Below, in pieces: positions 1 through 6,410 of a DNA stretch of 12,137 bases. Each line of letters starts with the position of its first letter. Positions within the stretch are counted from its first letter, which is position 1. Below the pieces are notes generated by a model that worked only from the letters and a program-made list of their open reading frames with translations, was not told where the DNA came from and searched no databases. Source of the DNA: JBFIHZ01 sp041601535 (GTDB lineage: Bacteria; Pseudomonadota; Gammaproteobacteria; Xanthomonadales; SZUA-36); NCBI GenBank assembly GCA_041601535.1, contig JBFIHZ010000098.1, positions 1 through 12,137 on the forward strand, written 5' to 3'. The position numbers and the translations under genes are program-made.

Positions 1-77
1 GGCCGCAGCAGGCTGGCGGCGTTGTCCGGCGCGCCCGGCAGCACGTAGGCAGAAATAATCTGTTGGGGCATGGGCAT
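1..77 (-). CDS. 5' end of an unidentified gene, running off the left edge
   Basis: Only the first 25 codons of this leftward gene are visible. Its start region reads MPMPQQIISAYVLPGAPDN and continues to about ASLLR before the edge. The chosen start is the ATG at 77..75, because an AAGGA-like ribosome-binding site sits about six bases upstream of it on the minus strand (around 84..89). A second in-frame ATG at 71..69 is also possible. The gene is divergent from glnS, with about 100 bases between the two starts. I do not recognise the family from this fragment. There is no hydrophobic signal peptide in the visible part, so a cytoplasmic product is a weak inference. Confidence 0.5.
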   Translation of the reverse strand, partial: MPMPQQIISAYVLPGAPDNAASLLR

Positions 78-129
78 GGGTTATCCTTGATAATTGCAAC
101 TGGCGTAGTGGCAGACTGGCACAATGCGC

Positions 130-135
130 TAGAAT
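130..135 (+). promoter_or_regulatory. Candidate -10 element for glnS
   Basis: TAGAAT matches the sigma-70 -10 consensus TATAAT at five of six positions and lies 45 bases upstream of the glnS ATG. It would give a leader of roughly 40 bases. No convincing -35 hexamer is present at 16 to 18 bases upstream, so the call rests on the -10 and its position alone. The 78..180 gap is shared with the divergent gene on the left; I see no terminator or operator in it. Confidence 0.35.
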
Positions 136-180
136 TTACCGTTTTCGCCGGCCGATTGCCAAAACACCAGAAATCAACTT

Positions 181-1866
181 ATGAATACAGAAGATACCAG
201 CAGGCCCAGCCACTTTATCCGTAACATCGTGATCCAGGATCTGGAGTCCGGCAAGCACCAATCCGTTCTGACCCGCTTTCCGCCGGAGCCCAACGGGCAT
301 TTGCATATTGGGCATGCCAAATCCATTTGTCTGAACTTTGGTCTGGCCGCCGAGTTTGGTGGGGCCACCAATCTGCGTTTCGACGATACCAACCCGTTGA
401 AAGAAAACGAGGATTTTGCCCGGGCCATCATGGAGGACGTGCGCTGGCTGGGCTTCCAGTGGAGTGAGCTGCGCCACGCTTCCGATTATTTTGAACAGCT
501 GTACGACTATGCCATTCACCTGATCGAGAATGGCAAAGCCTATGTCGAAGAGCTCAGCGCCGATGAGATTCGCGAGTACCGCGGCACACTGACCGAGCCG
601 GGCCGTAACAGCCCGTATCGTGACCGCCCGGTAGAAGAGAGCCTGGAACTGTTTGCGCGCATGAAAGCCGGTGAGTTCGAGGATGGAAAATACGTGTTGC
701 GCGCCAAGGTAGACATGGCCTCGCCCAACATCAACCTGCGTGACCCGGTTATCTACCGTATCCGCAATGCGCCCCATCACCGCACCGGTGACAGCTGGCA
801 TATTTACCCGATGTATGACTGGGCGCACGGCATTTCCGATGCCATTGAAGGCATCACGCACTCCCTGTGCACGCTGGAGTTCGAAGACCACCGGCCACTG
901 TACGACTGGTTCCTGGACAATATTCCGGCCACCAGCCATCCACAGCAAATCGAGTTTGCGCGTGGCAACATCGACTACACCGTGATGAGCAAGCGGCGCT
1001 TGCGGCAACTGGTGGAAGAAGGCCATGTAGCGGGCTGGGATGACCCCCGCATGCCGACGCTGGCCGGCTTGCGGCGGCGCGGTTTCACGCCGGAATCCAT
1101 CCGCGCGTTCTGGGACGAGATGGGCGTTTCCAAGTCCGAAAGCATTATTTCCATGGGCGTGCTGGAGAACGCCTTGCGCAACGACCTGAATCAGCGCGCG
1201 CCGCGTACCATGGCCGTGCTCAACCCGCTGAAAGTGGTGCTGACCAACTTTCCCGAAGGTGAAACCGAATGGCTGGAAGCCGCCGTTCATCCACAGGATG
1301 AAAGCATGGGCGTGCGCCAGGTGCCGTTAACACGGGAGATCTGGATCGAGCGGGATGACTTCATGGAACAGCCGGTGCGTAAGTTTTTCCGTCTCAAGCC
1401 CGATGGCGAGGTGCGCCTGCGCAATGCATTCATCATCCGTTGCGTGGACATCATCAAGGATGAGAACGGCGAAGTTACCGAATTGCATTGCGAATTCGAC
1501 CCGGATACACGCTCCGGCATGGCGGGTGCCTCGCGCAAGGTCAAGGGCACCATTCATTGGGTGTCGGCGCAGCACGGAGTGCAGGCCGAAGTGCGCCTGT
1601 GCGACCGGCTGTTCAGTGTGCCCAATCCGCTGGCCGACAAGAGCCGTGATTTTCTCGAGTTCCTGAACCCGCATTCGCTGGACGTCATCACGCGGGCTTA
1701 TGTTGAACCGCAGGTCGCCGCAGGTCAGCCCGGCGATTTTTATCAATTTGAACGCACCGGCTACTTCGTGCATGACACCACGGATTCCCGGCCTGGCCAC
1801 CCGGTACTGAACCGTGCGGTCACCCTGCGCGATTCCTGGGCGAAACTGGAAGCGGCAAAAGGCTGA
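181..1866 (+). CDS. glnS: Glutaminyl-tRNA synthetase
   Basis: Class Ic aminoacyl-tRNA synthetase that charges tRNA-Gln with glutamine using ATP in the cytoplasm. The 561 residues are close to the 554 of the E. coli enzyme. The N-terminal Rossmann catalytic domain shows PPEPNGHLHIGHAKS, with the HIGH motif at residues 42-45. The second class I signature is VMSKR at 268-272, the GlnRS form of KMSKS. The region from about 340 to the end corresponds to the two beta-barrel anticodon-binding domains. The PPEPNG form around HIGH, and the KMSKS variant at the E. coli position, separate it from GluRS. The ATG at 181 fits the family N-terminus (SHFIRNIVIQDLESGKH follows), although there is no clear Shine-Dalgarno sequence before it. 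It is probably transcribed alone: a hairpin and a separate promoter candidate lie between it and lemA. No truncation or missing catalytic residue was seen. Confidence 0.98.
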   Translation: MNTEDTSRPSHFIRNIVIQDLESGKHQSVLTRFPPEPNGHLHIGHAKSICLNFGLAAEFGGATNLRFDDTNPLKENEDFARAIMEDVRWLGFQWSELRHASDYFEQLYDYAIHLIENGKAYVEELSADEIREYRGTLTEPGRNSPYRDRPVEESLELFARMKAGEFEDGKYVLRAKVDMASPNINLRDPVIYRIRNAPHHRTGDSWHIYPMYDWAHGISDAIEGITHSLCTLEFEDHRPLYDWFLDNIPATSHPQQIEFARGNIDYTVMSKRRLRQLVEEGHVAGWDDPRMPTLAGLRRRGFTPESIRAFWDEMGVSKSESIISMGVLENALRNDLNQRAPRTMAVLNPLKVVLTNFPEGETEWLEAAVHPQDESMGVRQVPLTREIWIERDDFMEQPVRKFFRLKPDGEVRLRNAFIIRCVDIIKDENGEVTELHCEFDPDTRSGMAGASRKVKGTIHWVSAQHGVQAEVRLCDRLFSVPNPLADKSRDFLEFLNPHSLDVITRAYVEPQVAAGQPGDFYQFERTGYFVHDTTDSRPGHPVLNRAVTLRDSWAKLEAAKG

Positions 1867-1891
1867 TCCGTACTGATTGGCGGACCATGAC

Positions 1892-1921
1892 CAGCGGCAC
1901 CCTTGCCGCTGCGGCCGTTTT
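1892..1921 (+). terminator. Weak hairpin after glnS, possible terminator
   Basis: CAGCGGC (1892-1898) and GCCGCTG (1905-1911) form a perfect 7-bp stem around a 6-base loop, 26 bases after the glnS stop. Six GC-rich bases follow, and then only four T residues (1918-1921). The short and displaced T run makes intrinsic termination uncertain. The element also overlaps the region where a -35 box for lemA would lie. Confidence 0.35.
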
Positions 1922-1929
1922 GCTACACT
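1921..1929 (+). promoter_or_regulatory. Extended -10 promoter candidate for lemA
   Basis: TGCTACACT is an extended -10 element (TGn followed by TACACT, four of six matches to TATAAT). TTGCCG at 1903-1908 is a possible -35, but the spacer is only 15 bases. A start near 1936 would give a short leader. The leader contains AAGGGAG (1948-1954), a good ribosome-binding site seven bases before the lemA ATG. Confidence 0.4.
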
Positions 1930-1961
1930 GAAACCTGCACTGCTGATAAGGGAGAAGCATC

Positions 1962-2543
1962 ATGGGTTGGATTTTTCTGGGGTTGATCGTTGCGGTCGTC
2001 CTGTTTGCCGTTTCCATCTACAACCGCCTGGTCGCCGGGCGTAACCGTTACAAGAATGCGTTTGCGCAGATCGACGTTCAGCTCACGCGCCGCCACGACC
2101 TGATCCCCAACCTGGTGGAAACCGCCAAGGGCTACATGTCGCATGAACGTGAAACCCTGGAAGCGGTGATCAATGCCCGCAATGTCGCAGTATCAGGGCT
2201 CAAGGCTGCGGCCAAGGATCCTACCGATCCGGAAGCCATGAAACAGCTTTCCGCCGCGGAGCAGGGTCTGTCCGGGGCTCTGGGGCGTCTGTTTGCCCTG
2301 TCTGAGGCCTATCCGGACCTCAAGGCCAATGAAAACATGATGCAGTTGTCGGAAGAACTGACCACCACCGAGAACAAGGTGGCGTTCGCCCGTCAGGCCT
2401 ATAACGATTCGGTGATGGACTACAACACGTTGCGTGAATCGTTCCCCAACAACCTGTTTGCCGGCTGGTTCAATTTCCAGTCTGCCGAATTGTTGGAAAT
2501 CGAAGACGAAGCCAAGCGCGAAGTGCCGAAGGTATCGTTCTGA
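1962..2543 (+). CDS. lemA: LemA family membrane-anchored protein
   Basis: A 193-residue protein of the LemA family, whose biochemical role is not settled. It has one N-terminal membrane segment (about residues 2-21, GWIFLGLIVAVVLFAVSIYN) followed by a helical domain. Family hallmarks are clear: the YNRLV and RNRYKNAFAQIDVQL stretch, RRHDLIPNLVETAKGYMSHE around residues 45-65, and a C-terminal YN-x-FP-N-x-AGWFNF region. Length is typical of the family. The ATG at 1962 is supported by a strong ribosome-binding site (AAGGGAG, seven bases upstream). The M48 protease gene begins 62 bases after its stop, on the same strand and with no terminator between. LemA beside an M48/HtpX-like protease is a recurrent bacterial arrangement, so a shared envelope function is a reasonable inference. 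Confidence 0.93.
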   Translation: MGWIFLGLIVAVVLFAVSIYNRLVAGRNRYKNAFAQIDVQLTRRHDLIPNLVETAKGYMSHERETLEAVINARNVAVSGLKAAAKDPTDPEAMKQLSAAEQGLSGALGRLFALSEAYPDLKANENMMQLSEELTTTENKVAFARQAYNDSVMDYNTLRESFPNNLFAGWFNFQSAELLEIEDEAKREVPKVSF

Positions 2544-2605
2544 CCGGTGGTTTCGGGCAAGGCAATGTACCGGGCTGAGCACTATGCAAACGCCGGGGGG
2601 CTTCG

Positions 2606-4555
2606 ATGAACTTTTTTGAACACCAGGACCGGGCCAGGAAGCAATCGCGCTGGCTGGTCCTGGTCTTTATCCTGGCTGTGGTGGCCATTGCCGCCGCCGT
2701 CGACCTGGTGATTCTGCTGGCGATGGGGTCAGCGGCCCCCGCCAGCGAAGGGTACAACCCGTTCAGCGCGGCCCAGTTGCAGCACAATGCACCCTTGTTG
2801 CTTTGGGGTGGTCTTCTGACCATCGTGTTCGTGACGCTGGCCAGCATGTACAAAATCATGACCTTGCGCGCCGGCGGCGGTCAGATTGCCCGCCAACTGG
2901 GTGGCATATTGGTGGAATCCGATCCGGGCGATCCGCGCCGCCGTCGATTGCGCAATGTGGTGGAGGAGATCGCGCTGGCGGCCGGCGTGCCAGTGCCGGA
3001 TATCTACGTGCTGGAGCAGGAACCGGGGATCAACGCATTCGCCGCTGGTTACAGTCCGGCAGATGCCGCCATAGCGGTGACCCGGGGCACGCTGGAAAAA
3101 CTCAGCCGCGATGAGCTGCAAGGCGTAATCGCGCACGAATTCAGCCACATTCTCAACGGCGATATGCGCATGAACATTCGCCTGATGGGCGCCTTGTTCG
3201 GCATATTGTTGCTGGCCCTGGTGGGGCGCAGGGTGCTGATTCATTCCAACCTTGGCGGGCGCTCCCGCAGCAAGGGCGGTGCCGCGGTGCTGGGTATTGC
3301 CGTAGGCCTGGTGGCGGTGGGTTATATCGGGCAATTCTTTGGCCGCTGGATCAAGGCTGCCATTGCCCGGCAGCGCGAATACCTGGCGGACGCCTCCGCG
3401 GTGCAGTTTACCCGTGACCCCACGGGTATTGGTGGCGCACTGAAAAAAATCGCGGTGTACAGCGAAGGATCAACGCTGGTGGCCGACACCGAGGAAATCA
3501 GCCATATGCTGTTCGGTGATGGCCGCAAAATGCTGCTGTTTTCAACCCATCCGCCTTTGCACGACCGCATCAGGCGCATCCAGCCCGATTTCAATGCCGA
3601 GGAACTGGATCGCTTGAAAGCGCGCCTGATACACGAGGAAACGCGGCGCGCCCGGGAACTGCAGGAAGAAGCTGAGCGGGCCCGGGCCGTGGCCGAGAAA
3701 CAGCAGCAAGGCGCGGCCGGCGGCCTGTTTGATGCCGGAGATATCGTGTCGCAGATCGGCCAACCCGATTGGGAGCGCATTCTGATGGCAGCCGCGCTGG
3801 CTGCATCGATTCCAGCCAATATCCGCGATGCGGCCAGGTCAACCGAGTGGGCACCGGAAGTTCTGTTTTATTCCGTGCTTGACCGCGATGCGGAAATCCG
3901 TGAGCAGCAGTTACTGCTGATTGCCCAATTAATGGGCGGCAACAGTGAACAGCAGGTGCGTGCCTTGCTTAAATCCGGCGGCGTTCCGGCAGCGGAAACC
4001 CGTCTGCCCTTGCTGGAACTGGCATTTCCCGCGCTGAAGCGGCGGCCGGCGGATTTTGTCACCAAAGTGCTGGTCACGGTAGAGAAACTGGTCAAGCTGG
4101 ATGGCCGTATTGATGTGTTCGAGTTTTTGCTGGCGCGGGTGATCGCCCAGCACCTGTGGTCCTCGCAAAATCCACACGCGGTGCAGGTCGCCGGCAAACA
4201 AACACTGGCCGACTGCCGCGCCTCCATTCATCAGGTATTGAGCGTGCTGGCCCATCATGGCCACGCGGACGAACAGGCTGCTCACGCGGCCTACCGGGCG
4301 GGCGCAGAGGTGCTGAAACTGGAAGGCCTGGGCGAGATGGGGGCGGTGCAGGATTGGGTGGCGGCGCTGGATGTGGAACTGCCCAGGCTGGATCAACTGC
4401 GGTCGGCGGACAAGGCCCGCCTGGTAGCTGCCCTGATTGCTGTCACCGGGGCTGACGGACAAACCGTTCCGGCGGAACTGGAATTGCTGCGCGCCATTTG
4501 CGATCTGATCCACGTGCCACTGCCCATGCTGACCGCCCGCACCGGACTGAACTGA
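2606..4555 (+). CDS. M48 (HtpX/Ste24-like) membrane metalloprotease with C-terminal TerB-like region
   Basis: Integral-membrane zinc protease, probably acting on misfolded or membrane proteins at the inner membrane. The zinc site is HEFSH at residues 177-181 (catalytic Glu178), with the third ligand Glu258 in REYLADASAVQF; Asp262 is the usual downstream Asp. Likely membrane segments are about 15-40, 58-80, 193-212 and 224-249. A charged, probably coiled-coil stretch spans about 330-372. The final part, about 380-649, is a helical extension absent from classical HtpX of about 290 residues. It contains two similar acidic motifs, around Asp499-Gly500 and Asp617-Gly618, that resemble TerB-fold repeats. 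The 649 residues fit the long M48 proteins often found beside LemA rather than HtpX itself, so no htpX symbol is given. A six-G run five bases before the ATG (2595-2600) serves as ribosome-binding site, and the MNFFEHQD start is typical. It is probably co-transcribed with lemA. Its stop lies 8 bases from the stop of the convergent GMC gene. Confidence 0.9.
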   Translation: MNFFEHQDRARKQSRWLVLVFILAVVAIAAAVDLVILLAMGSAAPASEGYNPFSAAQLQHNAPLLLWGGLLTIVFVTLASMYKIMTLRAGGGQIARQLGGILVESDPGDPRRRRLRNVVEEIALAAGVPVPDIYVLEQEPGINAFAAGYSPADAAIAVTRGTLEKLSRDELQGVIAHEFSHILNGDMRMNIRLMGALFGILLLALVGRRVLIHSNLGGRSRSKGGAAVLGIAVGLVAVGYIGQFFGRWIKAAIARQREYLADASAVQFTRDPTGIGGALKKIAVYSEGSTLVADTEEISHMLFGDGRKMLLFSTHPPLHDRIRRIQPDFNAEELDRLKARLIHEETRRARELQEEAERARAVAEKQQQGAAGGLFDAGDIVSQIGQPDWERILMAAALAASIPANIRDAARSTEWAPEVLFYSVLDRDAEIREQQLLLIAQLMGGNSEQQVRALLKSGGVPAAETRLPLLELAFPALKRRPADFVTKVLVTVEKLVKLDGRIDVFEFLLARVIAQHLWSSQNPHAVQVAGKQTLADCRASIHQVLSVLAHHGHADEQAAHAAYRAGAEVLKLEGLGEMGAVQDWVAALDVELPRLDQLRSADKARLVAALIAVTGADGQTVPAELELLRAICDLIHVPLPMLTARTGLN

Positions 4556-4563
4556 ACGCGGGC

Positions 4564-6141
4564 CTAGCCAGTTCCGGCCAGCAATTCCGCGGCGAACTTT
4601 TCCGCAATCATTATGGTGGGCGCATTGGTATTGCCGGACACCAGGCTGGGCATGACGGAAGCATCTACCACGCTCAGCCCCTGCAGTCCGCGCACCTTGA
4701 GCTGGTGATCTACCACGGCCAGTTCGTCGTTCCCCATGCGGCAGGTGCCAATCGGGTGGTAGATGGATTCGGCCTTGCGGCGGACGAATTCCAGGATTTC
4801 ATCATCGGTTTGCAGCGCGGCACCCGGGAAAATTTCTTCGCCCACATGGTCTGAGAACGCGGGTTGCGCAAGGATTTCGCGCGCCAGGCGGACACACTCA
4901 ATCATCAGGCGGCGATCGTAAGCGGTGCTCAGGTAACGGGGCTGCAGGGCGGGGGCTGCAGTGGGGTCAGCGGACTTCAGCGTGATTTCACCCCGGCTTT
5001 CCGGCCGCAGTGCACAGGCATGCACGGTCATGCCATGCCCGGGCAAACGGTTCCTGCCGTGGTCGTCCAGCAGGGCCGGTACGAAATGCATCTGGATGTC
5101 CGGGCGTTCATCGGTGGCCAGCCGGCTGACCACGAAACCGCCGGCTTCAGCTATATTCGAGCTGCCCGGCCCGCGCCGGTCAAACAGGTATCGCAGGCCC
5201 ACGGCAATATCACTGAGCTGGTCATAGCTGATCGGCTGGTGGCTTTTGGCCAGGGTGCAAATATCCAGGTGGTCCTGCAGGTTTTTACCCACGCCGGCCA
5301 GCTCATGCCGGACATGGATGCCATGGCGTTGCAACTCGGCCGCAGGTCCTATGCCGGACAAAAGCAGCAGTTGGGGGGAGTTGATCGCGCCGCCTGACAA
5401 AACAACCTGTGCGGCTTCGGCGCGGTGGGTTTCGCCTTTGCGGCTATAGCGCACACCAGTCGCACGCTGGCCATCCAGCAGCAGTTCTTCGGCATGCGCA
5501 TGGGTTTTGACCACCAGGTTGCTGCGTCCGAGTGCCGGCCGCAGGTAGGCCACCGAAGAGCTGCAGCGGCGGCCATTGCGCTGGGTGACCTGATAGTAGC
5601 CAAAACCGCGCTGCACAGGTCCGTTGAAGTCGTCGTTGCGCGTGTGACCTGCTTGCTGCGCCGCAGCGATAAAGCTGGCAGACAGGGGATTGGTATGGCG
5701 CAGATTCTGGACGCTGAGCGGTCCGCCGGTGCCGTGAAATTCAGAGGCTCCGTTCTGCTGGTCCTCCGAGTGCATGAACCAGGGCAATACCTCATCGAAT
5801 CCCCAGCCCGGATTGCCCTGATCGCGCCAGCCATCGTAATCCTTGCGATGTCCGCGGCAGTAGCACATGGCGTTGATCGAGCTGGAACCGCCCAGCACCC
5901 GGCCCCTGGGCCAGTACAGCCGCCGATTGTTCAATTCGGCCTGGGGTTCGGTGGTATAGGCCCAATTGACGCTCTTCCTGGTGGCCAGTTTGGCCAGCCC
6001 GGCGGGCATATGGATAAACGGGTGCCAGTCGCGGCCGCCGGCTTCCAGCAGCAATACCCGGTTGGCCGGATTTTCGCTCAGCCGGTTGGCCAGAACACAG
6101 CCAGCCGAGCCGGCGCCAATAATGATGTAGTCAAATTCCAT
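4564..6141 (-). CDS. GMC-family FAD-dependent alcohol dehydrogenase, AlkJ/BetA-like
   Basis: Flavoprotein of the glucose-methanol-choline oxidoreductase family, 525 residues, expected to oxidise an alcohol to an aldehyde and pass electrons to the respiratory chain. The FAD-binding GAGSAG motif is at residues 9-14, with Glu33 at the end of the second strand for the ribose. GMC signature 1 (PRGRVLGGSSSINA) is at 78-91 and signature 2 (GAINSPQLLLLSGIGP) at 251-266. The active-site pair is His462 in YHPIGTCRMG and Asn506 in GNTNAPT; the 44-residue spacing matches the His/Asn pair of choline oxidase. From memory, the overall sequence resembles the membrane-associated alkanol dehydrogenase AlkJ as much as BetA, so aliphatic alcohols are as plausible as choline. 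No aldehyde dehydrogenase or choline transporter is next to it, so the substrate is open. There is no clear Shine-Dalgarno sequence before the ATG, but it gives the standard MEFDYIIIGAG start. The gene is divergent from the RND operon. Confidence 0.92.
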   Translation of the reverse strand: MEFDYIIIGAGSAGCVLANRLSENPANRVLLLEAGGRDWHPFIHMPAGLAKLATRKSVNWAYTTEPQAELNNRRLYWPRGRVLGGSSSINAMCYCRGHRKDYDGWRDQGNPGWGFDEVLPWFMHSEDQQNGASEFHGTGGPLSVQNLRHTNPLSASFIAAAQQAGHTRNDDFNGPVQRGFGYYQVTQRNGRRCSSSVAYLRPALGRSNLVVKTHAHAEELLLDGQRATGVRYSRKGETHRAEAAQVVLSGGAINSPQLLLLSGIGPAAELQRHGIHVRHELAGVGKNLQDHLDICTLAKSHQPISYDQLSDIAVGLRYLFDRRGPGSSNIAEAGGFVVSRLATDERPDIQMHFVPALLDDHGRNRLPGHGMTVHACALRPESRGEITLKSADPTAAPALQPRYLSTAYDRRLMIECVRLAREILAQPAFSDHVGEEIFPGAALQTDDEILEFVRRKAESIYHPIGTCRMGNDELAVVDHQLKVRGLQGLSVVDASVMPSLVSGNTNAPTIMIAEKFAAELLAGTG

Positions 6142-6410
6142 ACGTCAGCGTATTGAAGGGTCAGGGCATGATAACCATATCGCCGGGCCGTGCATACCCT
6201 GCGGTATTCCCGGTGGCCGGATTCTGTTCATCTCTGTGAAGCGCAATTAATCACAATTTGAGGGGCGAATTACAGCATTACAAGCCACTTGATGATAATC
6301 TGTGCGGCCCTGAACAGGCTGTTTCCTGTTATGGAATTGCGCCGGCCACCTCATTCTGGCATCGGGCGCTGAGGGCCATGTTGCAAACGCAGGTATAAGG
6401 GCGCCAGACA
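6142..6410. other. Intergenic region between the divergent GMC gene and RND operon
   Basis: These 269 bases hold no credible gene. Leftward, TATCAT (minus strand, 6173-6168) is a possible -10 for the GMC gene but has no good -35. Rightward, GATAAT (6294-6299) is a possible -10 for the RND operon; its -35 partner at 17 bases (TACAGC) is poor. TTGAT-GATA-ATCTG (6289-6302) overlaps that -10 and matches 8 of 10 conserved positions of the FNR/Anr box, which may be chance. TGTGA (6235-6239) and TCACA (6251-6255) are inverted but 11 bases apart, not the 6 needed for CRP. An 18-base inverted repeat is listed separately. The region is AT-richer than the flanking genes, as expected of a divergent promoter region. 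Transcription factor identities are guesses. Confidence 0.5.
6313..6330. promoter_or_regulatory. Perfect inverted repeat, candidate operator of the RND operon
   Basis: AACAGG-CTGTTT-CCTGTT is a perfect 6-base inverted repeat with a 6-base centre, lying 81 bases before the permease start and 14 bases after the candidate -10 at 6294-6299. A shorter palindrome, AACAG-G-CTGTT, is nested in its left part. The size and position suit a dimeric repressor such as a TetR/AcrR-type regulator, which often controls RND pumps. No regulator gene is present in this window, so the link is inferred. It could also act as a small RNA hairpin in the leader. Confidence 0.35.

Noticed and set aside
136..1290. Long minus-strand open frame of 384 codons opposite glnS
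   Set aside because: It lies antisense to a clear GlnRS gene and shows no recognisable domain. Open antisense frames of this length are common in GC-rich coding DNA.
5425..6156. Plus-strand open frame of 243 codons opposite the GMC dehydrogenase
   Set aside because: The minus-strand GMC gene has intact family signatures across this stretch, and the plus-strand translation has no recognisable motif.
6235..6255. TGTGA and TCACA inverted pair, resembling a CRP site
   Set aside because: The half-sites are separated by 11 bases, whereas CRP needs 6. It is not a plausible CRP site.
6289..6302. FNR/Anr-like box TTGAT-N4-ATCTG
   Set aside because: The right half matches only three of five bases, and the site overlaps a candidate -10. 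It is mentioned in the intergenic entry but not called as a feature.
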